Assembly: GCA_019459085.1 (NCBI GenBank)
Contig: JAIBEW010000009.1
Coordinates: 1 to 64,000 of the forward strand
Reading direction: 5' to 3'
From: Kaistella sp.
GTDB taxonomy: Bacteria; Bacteroidota; Bacteroidia; Flavobacteriales; Weeksellaceae
Length of the DNA: 64,000 nt
Part shown: positions 58,975 to 64,000 of the stretch, piece by piece
How the letters are laid out: every line of letters starts with the position of its first letter
Position numbering within the stretch: position 1 is the first letter of the stretch
The notes under the pieces: model-generated
What the model was told of the DNA's origin: nothing
Databases searched by the model: none
The model's input: the letters and a program-made list of their open reading frames with translations, nothing else
Position numbers and translations under genes: made by a program

Positions 58975-59016
58975 TGTTTTTTGCAGGTAATCAATAATTT
59001 TTGCTAATTTAGTATA

Positions 59017-61233
59017 ATGAATTTTACAGCCTGCCACGAAGAGGAAATCCACATTCCTGGCCACATACAGAGCTTTGGCTTTCTACTCGGTTTGGATGCG
59101 GCCACGAAGACTGTGAAATTTTACAGTGAAAATTTACGCTTGCTGTTCAATCTGCAGGAAGAAATCTTCGGGAAAACCATCGAAGAGCTTGCCGGTACTT
59201 TCCCACAGCTTATCGATTCTGGAGTCCTTGCAAAAATCAACGAGAACACTGGTGAAGAATATGACTGGAATATCTTTAAAATCAGCGTCAAGTGGGATTT
59301 TTTTCACTGTATCATGTACAGGATTGGAGAAAATATATTTATAGAATTCGAAAAAATTATCGAACACCTGACCGTTAGAAGTTACATTTTTTCGAAATAC
59401 GGAAAGGTAGGAACACCGGACAGTTCACAGAAGATCTGGAATAAACTCCTGGATTCGGTAGTAGAATTGGTAGATTATGACCGCGTGATGGTGTATAAGT
59501 TTCTTCCCGACGGCAGTGGCAAAGTGGTTGCCGAAAAAATCAAGGACGGTATGGAAAGTTATCTGCACCTTCATTATCCGGAATCTGATATCCCAAGACA
59601 AGCACGCGAACTGTATCTCATGAAGAAAAATCGGCTTTTCTGCAATGTTTATGAAGAACCTGTACGGATTCTCTCCAACACCGAAAAAAAAATTGATCTC
59701 ACTTATTGTTCAGTACGGGCCATGTCGCCGATTCACGGACAATATCTTAAGAATATGGGGGTATCATCCAGCTTCAGCACCTCTATTATCGTTGAAAATA
59801 AACTTTGGGGATTAATATCCTGCCTAAACAAAGAACCAAAACATATTGATATGGTGAACAGGGTGCGTGCGGAAGTTCTCACTTTTATGACGGCGAATAA
59901 TTATTACGCCTTCAAAATAGAACAAAAACACAAGGACAGTATTGATCTCAGCAACAGAACTGCGGAACTGAAAACAGAGTTTTTAAAATATGACAATTTA
60001 AAGGACTCACTCTTTAACAATATCGAACTGATTAAAAATACGGTCAGTTCTGATGGTTTGGCCATCATTACCGGTGGCGATTTAAAAACTTTCGGCGATG
60101 TTCCTGATGCGGAAACTGTTTACCGAATCAGCGAGTGGGTGATTTCCCATTCAGATGAGAATATTTATTCAAACTCCTCATTTCTAAAACAGCACAAAAT
60201 AGATTTGGGTCTCGGCGAAAATGCTGCTGGAATTTTAGCCGCAAAATGGTACACTGCCAACAACGAAATGCTGATTTGGTTTCGCAAGGAGTACGATGAG
60301 CACGTTAAATGGGCAGGCTATGAACATAAGCAAGCCGAAAAAGTAAATTACTATGGCGACGAGCGCCTGATGTTCTCTCCGAGAAAATCCTTTGAGGTTT
60401 TTCTGGAAGAAATAAAAGGAAAATCCAAACTGTGGCAGGACAAAGATCTTGTGGCAGCAGAAAGAGTTTTGTCGTTTATCCTAGAGACCTCCTACAATCA
60501 AACCGTTAAGGTTAAAGAACTCAATGAGACCCTCAAAAATCTGAATAAGGAACTGGAGAGCTATTCCTTCACCATTTCCCACGATCTTGCAACACCGCTT
60601 TCCCTTATTAAAATGAATGCACAGATGCTGAGCAATGCCTATCCCGAAGATCCCAGGATTAAGGATCAAATGCTTAAGATTACTCGGGAAATTGACGGAA
60701 TGGAAGTGATGATGCGCAATATTCTGGAACTGAGCCGCGTGAAAAATGCTGATCTGAAACTGGAAAGGGTTCCAACAGAACAAATTCTCCGGAAAATTTC
60801 CTACGACGCTAAGCTGAGCTTCAAAAGCGAGCATGCTGACGTGATTTTCAATAGCTTTCCTGATGTTTTGGCCGATAAAACCATGCTCTATCAGGTTTTT
60901 CTGAACATCATCAATAATGCGGTAAAGTACTCGTCGCACGGGGAAAAGCCACAGATTACAATCACCGGAACGGAAGAAAATGACCGCGTGGTGTATGCAG
61001 TATCGGATAACGGTATCGGCATCAGCGAAGAAGACAGTGAAAAAATGTTCAAAGTTTTCAGCAGAATGGATAATGCAAAGGTTTTCGAAGGCAGTGGAGT
61101 CGGGCTTTCAATCGTTGATAGAACAATGAAAAGATTGGGCGGCAGTGTGACCTACGAAAGCAGAATTAATGAGGGTTCCACCTTTTACCTGACCTTCCAG
61201 AAACCTTCCATAAATGATATCAGAACTTCTTAA
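59017..61233 (+). CDS. bphP: Bacteriophytochrome histidine kinase
   Basis: A 738-residue red/far-red photoreceptor. Order: N-terminal Cys6 for biliverdin attachment in the PAS domain (TACHEEEIHIPGHIQSFG), GAF domain (about 135-300) with the chromophore motif HYPESDIPRQARELY and CSVRAMSPIHGQYLKNMGV (His240), PHY domain (about 310-490) with tongue motifs WAGYEH and SPRKSFEVF, then HisKA (FTISHDLATPLSLI) and HATPase_c (NIINNAVKY, DNGIGISEED, GSGVGLSIV). Odd: the place of the second conserved pocket His (His290 in Deinococcus BphP, after GLIAC) reads GLISCLNK, so it is Leu270 or Asn271. It overlaps the haem oxygenase gene by 20 bp. Confidence 0.95.
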   Translation: MNFTACHEEEIHIPGHIQSFGFLLGLDAATKTVKFYSENLRLLFNLQEEIFGKTIEELAGTFPQLIDSGVLAKINENTGEEYDWNIFKISVKWDFFHCIMYRIGENIFIEFEKIIEHLTVRSYIFSKYGKVGTPDSSQKIWNKLLDSVVELVDYDRVMVYKFLPDGSGKVVAEKIKDGMESYLHLHYPESDIPRQARELYLMKKNRLFCNVYEEPVRILSNTEKKIDLTYCSVRAMSPIHGQYLKNMGVSSSFSTSIIVENKLWGLISCLNKEPKHIDMVNRVRAEVLTFMTANNYYAFKIEQKHKDSIDLSNRTAELKTEFLKYDNLKDSLFNNIELIKNTVSSDGLAIITGGDLKTFGDVPDAETVYRISEWVISHSDENIYSNSSFLKQHKIDLGLGENAAGILAAKWYTANNEMLIWFRKEYDEHVKWAGYEHKQAEKVNYYGDERLMFSPRKSFEVFLEEIKGKSKLWQDKDLVAAERVLSFILETSYNQTVKVKELNETLKNLNKELESYSFTISHDLATPLSLIKMNAQMLSNAYPEDPRIKDQMLKITREIDGMEVMMRNILELSRVKNADLKLERVPTEQILRKISYDAKLSFKSEHADVIFNSFPDVLADKTMLYQVFLNIINNAVKYSSHGEKPQITITGTEENDRVVYAVSDNGIGISEEDSEKMFKVFSRMDNAKVFEGSGVGLSIVDRTMKRLGGSVTYESRINEGSTFYLTFQKPSINDIRTS

Positions 61234-61759
61234 AACGGAAACCAAAGACCTGCACGACCGTGTGGAAGCGAAATTCAAATCTCATAAAATTTTTACCGGA
61301 ACTTTTAGTGAAGATGATTACAGAACTTTGCTGTATTCCAACTACCTTCTTCATGATCACTTTGAGAACAAGGTGTTCAGCCTGCTTTCTCCAAATTTTT
61401 CCGATAAACTTCAACTCCCGAAGCGTGCAAAGCTAAAATTAATCGAAGCGGATTTAAAATTTCTGAATTTTCCTGTACAAAGTCCGAACATTTCAGTTTC
61501 CATTGAAAACGAAGCGCAGGCAATGGGTATTCTTTATGTAATGGAAGGCTCCACTTTGGGAGGAAATGTGATTGCGAAACAGTTGACCAAACTCCCGCAG
61601 TTCGTGTCGGTTCAGTTCAATTATTTCGGCGTATACAAAGATCAAACAGGTTCCCGCTGGAAAGAATTTAAATCGGTTTTAGATTCCGAATTTTCGGGAG
61701 AATATCCCGATGTTCTGAAAGGCGTTCAGACAGCCTATTTGCTGCTGCTGCAGAGCTAA
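61214..61759 (+). CDS. bphO: Biliverdin-producing haem oxygenase
   Basis: A 181-residue haem oxygenase. The proximal His is His14 in ETKDLHDRVE, and the distal-helix stretch YVMEGSTLGGNVIAKQL, typical of the BphO group, is intact. The product opens haem to biliverdin IXalpha, the chromophore of the phytochrome next door. The start overlaps the bphP stop by 20 bp, so the chromophore and its apoprotein are made together. Confidence 0.92.
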   Translation: MISELLKTETKDLHDRVEAKFKSHKIFTGTFSEDDYRTLLYSNYLLHDHFENKVFSLLSPNFSDKLQLPKRAKLKLIEADLKFLNFPVQSPNISVSIENEAQAMGILYVMEGSTLGGNVIAKQLTKLPQFVSVQFNYFGVYKDQTGSRWKEFKSVLDSEFSGEYPDVLKGVQTAYLLLLQS

Positions 61760-62021
61760 ATACCTGAGGTGAACTGTAATTGTGTAATTTTATGTATAAA
61801 TTATATAAAACGTTCCCGCAAAATTTATACATCTTTGTCCTGAATTGCACCATCTTGAATAAATTTGATTTTTTAATCATTTCGTATTAAGTGTTTGGAA
61901 AGCGCAGTGTTCTTTAAAAGTATTTCTCAGATAAATAGAAACTCTACGATACAAGTACTAAATGCTGTAATACGGATATCGGCTTGATTCGGAATTCTAG
62001 CAGCGCATATGTATACCGGTT

Positions 62022-62177
62022 ATGAATACTCGAATTTATTACTGCCTGTCAGTTTTTTTTCTGTTAATTTGGTTTTTGGGATACATTTTTTTTGATCTCG
62101 GAGGTTCAATTCATTACGTTTTTCTCATTGGAGTTTTATTTATCATTTTTAAACTGGGGAAGGATCATAAAAGCTGA
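62022..62177 (+). CDS. Very small membrane protein, Lmo0937/DUF5670-like
   Basis: A 51-residue protein of which about 35 residues form two closely spaced membrane segments around FDLGGSIHYVFLIGVLF. The G-G-x-I-H turn between hydrophobic helices is the feature of the Lmo0937 family (DUF5670) of stress-related small membrane proteins. The gene lies in the 262 bp after haem oxygenase and 30 bp before the next small gene, in the same direction. There is no clear promoter close by. The role is unknown. Confidence 0.7.
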   Translation: MNTRIYYCLSVFFLLIWFLGYIFFDLGGSIHYVFLIGVLFIIFKLGKDHKS

Positions 62178-62206
62178 AGTACAAATAATACAATAAATAT
62201 TAAGAA

Positions 62207-62443
62207 ATGACAAAATTTAAATTGAAATTAGAAACATTCGCAATCTGTTTGCTTGCAGTTTTTTTCGGAGTTAGAACTTTTGCCCAGGAAAGCACCCCTG
62301 ACTTAAAGGTTGATGTTGATGTAGACAAAGGTGGTGATGCAATGGGAGGCGACTGGATGAGCAGCCCGCTGGTTTGGGTAATCGGCGCGTTGGTATTGAT
62401 TTTAATTATTGCTTTGGTAGCCCGCGGTAATAACAACAAATAA
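62207..62443 (+). CDS. Small secreted/membrane protein of unknown function
   Basis: A 78-residue protein with a signal peptide (MTKFKLKLETFAICLLAVFFGVRTFAQ), an Asp- and Gly-rich linker (DLKVDVDVDKGGDAMGGDW) and a C-terminal membrane segment (VWVIGALVLILIIALVARG). The mature form would be an acidic periplasmic stretch anchored by its C-terminus. Proteins of this design are common in flavobacteria and unnamed. It lies 30 bp after the Lmo0937-like gene, so both may be one transcript. Confidence 0.7.
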   Translation: MTKFKLKLETFAICLLAVFFGVRTFAQESTPDLKVDVDVDKGGDAMGGDWMSSPLVWVIGALVLILIIALVARGNNNK

Positions 62444-62468
62444 TCATCATTCTCACTTAAATAGCAAG

Positions 62469-62496
62469 CACAGGAAATTTTTTCTGTGTTTTTTTT
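62469..62496 (+). terminator. Intrinsic terminator after the small membrane genes
   Basis: CACAGGAAA / TTTTCTGTG hairpin with a short loop and one GU pair, followed by eight T. Confidence 0.7.
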
Positions 62497-62533
62497 ATGC
62501 TCGGAATAATGGATAAAATTGTACTTTGGTAAA

Positions 62534-63232
62534 ATGAAAAAAATACTGCCCTTCATTACATTGCTGGTTGGACTTTATGCCTGTGCACAGGTTAAAGGCG
62601 TAACCGAGGACGGAAATGATGTGATTCTGTTTGATGACGGAACCTGGAAATTTGTTAATGAAAGCGATGCGCAGACTTTGGAAAAAATTGATGAAAACCC
62701 CGCAGTTTTTGGGAAAAGTAAGGACCAGTCTGCTCTGCTAAAAAGCAGCAGGCTCGATGCAGGACTCTATTACAATCCTAAAAAATGGAGAATCTCTTCG
62801 CAGGCAGTCGGTTCGCATATCGAATATTTTTTAAGAGATAAGAATGCCGAGAATCCACTGTTCGGATTCATGACCACGGAAAAACTGCAGATTACCGATC
62901 TTAAAAGTTTAAAAAACCTGATGTTGGCAAACATCCAGAGAAATGTTGATTTTTTTCGTCTCAAACAATCAGAGTACCGCACAGTAAACGGTCTTAAAGT
63001 TCTTTATTTACGATATGCAGCCAATGTTAAAGGTTTGGATTTTGAATATGGAACGTATTATTATCTCACCAATTCCGGTTATTGTGCGGTAGTTTTTTAC
63101 AGTGCACAAAGTGAATTTGAAAAAAATTCTGCAGCAGCCGAACAGTTTTTAAATGGCATCGTAAAAGCAGAAAAACAGAAACCAACCGAAGTTATTTATA
63201 CTTCCCCGCCGCCGCCAATGCGACCGAATTAA
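62534..63232 (+). CDS. Secreted protein of unknown function
   Basis: A 232-residue protein with a signal peptide (MKKILPFITLLVGLYACAQ), followed by a short VKGVTEDGNDVILFDDGTWKFV segment, in which the pattern GxDVxLxxDGTWxxV is seen at the N-terminus of several flavobacterial periplasmic proteins. A beta-rich domain (about 70-215) and a Pro-rich tail (PPPPMRPN) follow. No catalytic motif is visible and I do not recognise the family. It is convergent with recG, 2 bp away. Confidence 0.7.
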   Translation: MKKILPFITLLVGLYACAQVKGVTEDGNDVILFDDGTWKFVNESDAQTLEKIDENPAVFGKSKDQSALLKSSRLDAGLYYNPKKWRISSQAVGSHIEYFLRDKNAENPLFGFMTTEKLQITDLKSLKNLMLANIQRNVDFFRLKQSEYRTVNGLKVLYLRYAANVKGLDFEYGTYYYLTNSGYCAVVFYSAQSEFEKNSAAAEQFLNGIVKAEKQKPTEVIYTSPPPPMRPN

Positions 63233-63234
63233 CG

Positions 63235-64000
63235 CTAAGAAATCCGGCCCCATTTGTTTTTACCTTTATAATGCCTGATGTAATAATCCCTTAATGGAAA
63301 ATTTTCGGGGCTTTGAAGATGGGGATCGGTTTTCAGCAGATCCTCCACCGTTTTTTTAGCTGCTTTTATAATATTTCCGTCGGTAATCAGATCCAGTTTC
63401 TTGAAATCAACCACGCCGCTTTGCTGGGTTCCGAGGATATCACCTGGGCCGCGCAGTTGCATATCGACTTCAGAAATTTTAAAACCGTCGTTCGTTTCCG
63501 TCATGGTTTTAATGCGCGTCCGGCTTTCTTTCGTGAGTTTGTCGGAAGTCATCAGAATGCAGTAGCTCTGTTCCGCACCACGACCCACTCTTCCGCGAAG
63601 CTGATGCAGCTGCGAAAGACCGAATCTTTCCGCACTTTCAATCACCATTACTGAAGCATTCGGGACATTTACCCCGACTTCAATTACGGTTGTAGCCACC
63701 ATAATTTCTGCTTTTCCGGAAGCAAAATATTGCATCGCCGCCTCTTTTTCGGCAGGTTTCATACGCCCGTGAAGCATCGTCACGTTTTTTCCTTCAAAAA
63801 ATTCGGTAATATGCACGAAATTTTCCATTAAATTCTTGTAGTCGAGGGTTTCAGATTCCTCAATCAACGGATAGACAAAATATATCTGACGTCCTTTTTC
63901 GATTTCATCCTTTGCAAAACGGAAGACAGAAAGGCGGTCTTTTTCCCGCCGGTGCGCGGTAATAATGGATTTCCGACCGACCGGCATTTCATCGATGACA
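63235..64000 (-). CDS. recG: ATP-dependent DNA helicase RecG (3' part, runs off the edge)
   Basis: The C-terminal ~255 residues of RecG, a helicase that reverses stalled replication forks. Visible: VIDEMPVGRKSII at the window edge (helicase segment), then domain 2 with MLHGRMKPAEKEAAMQYFASGKAEIMVATTVIEVGVNVPNASVMVIE (motif V), the QLRGRVGRG motif VI, and the RecG-typical DGFKISEVDMQLRGPGDILGTQQSG. The start and the N-terminal wedge and first helicase parts lie beyond 64000. The frame stays open to the last base. Confidence 0.95.
   Translation of the reverse strand, partial: VIDEMPVGRKSIITAHRREKDRLSVFRFAKDEIEKGRQIYFVYPLIEESETLDYKNLMENFVHITEFFEGKNVTMLHGRMKPAEKEAAMQYFASGKAEIMVATTVIEVGVNVPNASVMVIESAERFGLSQLHQLRGRVGRGAEQSYCILMTSDKLTKESRTRIKTMTETNDGFKISEVDMQLRGPGDILGTQQSGVVDFKKLDLITDGNIIKAAKKTVEDLLKTDPHLQSPENFPLRDYYIRHYKGKNKWGRIS

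Noticed and set aside
62200-62556. A 118-codon minus-strand frame opposite the small membrane protein gene.
   Set aside because: It covers a clear signal-peptide protein on the plus strand and a terminator; a shadow frame.

Overview
The window is a chromosomal stretch from a member of the Bacteroidota, most likely a Chryseobacterium-type flavobacterium (family Weeksellaceae). Evidence seen in the sequence: moderate to low GC, promoters of the Bacteroidota type (TAnnTTTG at about -7) in front of many genes, few Shine-Dalgarno sites, type IX secretion (T9SS) sorting domains, a PorZ homologue next to recO, a TonB-dependent receptor with a carboxypeptidase-like N-terminal domain, and many small families typical of flavobacteria (DUF4230, DUF6261, DUF2007, DUF3109, OstA-like). 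Genus and species cannot be fixed from the window alone. The first ~300 bases are an extreme poly-T tract followed by a run of C and look like a sequencing or assembly artefact at a contig end. The last gene (recG) runs off the right edge.

Layout. 0.3-5.7 kb: DCC-family protein and haem-binding protein, der, upp, comF, and a large HTH regulator of the RamB/PrpR type. 5.7-8.8 kb: divergent glyoxylate shunt operon aceB-aceA with a recognisable operator region shared with the regulator. 8.8-15.3 kb: queD-like gene, lpxH, a REP-associated (IS200-type) transposase with its hairpin repeats, a LuxE-like acyltransferase, a nuclease-like protein, DUF4230, ABC-F ATPase. 15.3-18.7 kb: a putative metal-uptake set (Cys/His small protein, TonB receptor, lipoprotein). 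18.8-30.9 kb: housekeeping genes (tig, mgtC-like, universal stress protein, FAH hydrolase, exonuclease), an envelope cluster (pssA, flippase-like protein, GT2 and ArnT-like GT39), and pdhB. 31-35.3 kb: kup, Fur-family regulator, OstA-like protein. 35.3-37.5 kb: accessory patch with REP-like hairpins, an orphan lipoprotein, a GC-richer DUF6261 gene and a 42-bp tandem repeat of hairpins. 37.5-42.8 kb: tex, then a TetR-controlled operon (DoxX, TetR, iron alcohol dehydrogenase, DJ-1/PfpI) with a 14-bp palindromic operator. 43-49.7 kb: a secreted Ycf48/BNR-like T9SS protein, lipoprotein esterase, orphan Cys-rich protein, M23 peptidase, gpsA and small genes. 49.7-54.3 kb: a tightly packed minus-strand operon with a split 5'-nucleotidase, porZ and recO. 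54.4-55.8 kb: dapA and a GNAT acetyltransferase. 56.1-61.8 kb: a light-signalling cassette (AraC-type HTH, response regulator, CHASE3/PAS histidine kinase, bacteriophytochrome, haem oxygenase). 62-64 kb: two very small membrane proteins, an orphan secreted protein, and the 3' part of recG.

Most of the window is ordinary core genome. The parts that repay a closer look are the phytochrome cassette, whose photosensor seems to lack a conserved chromophore-pocket histidine; the hairpin minisatellite beside DUF6261; the shared operator of the glyoxylate shunt; and the aldehyde/electrophile regulon. No single system here can be declared new from sequence alone.
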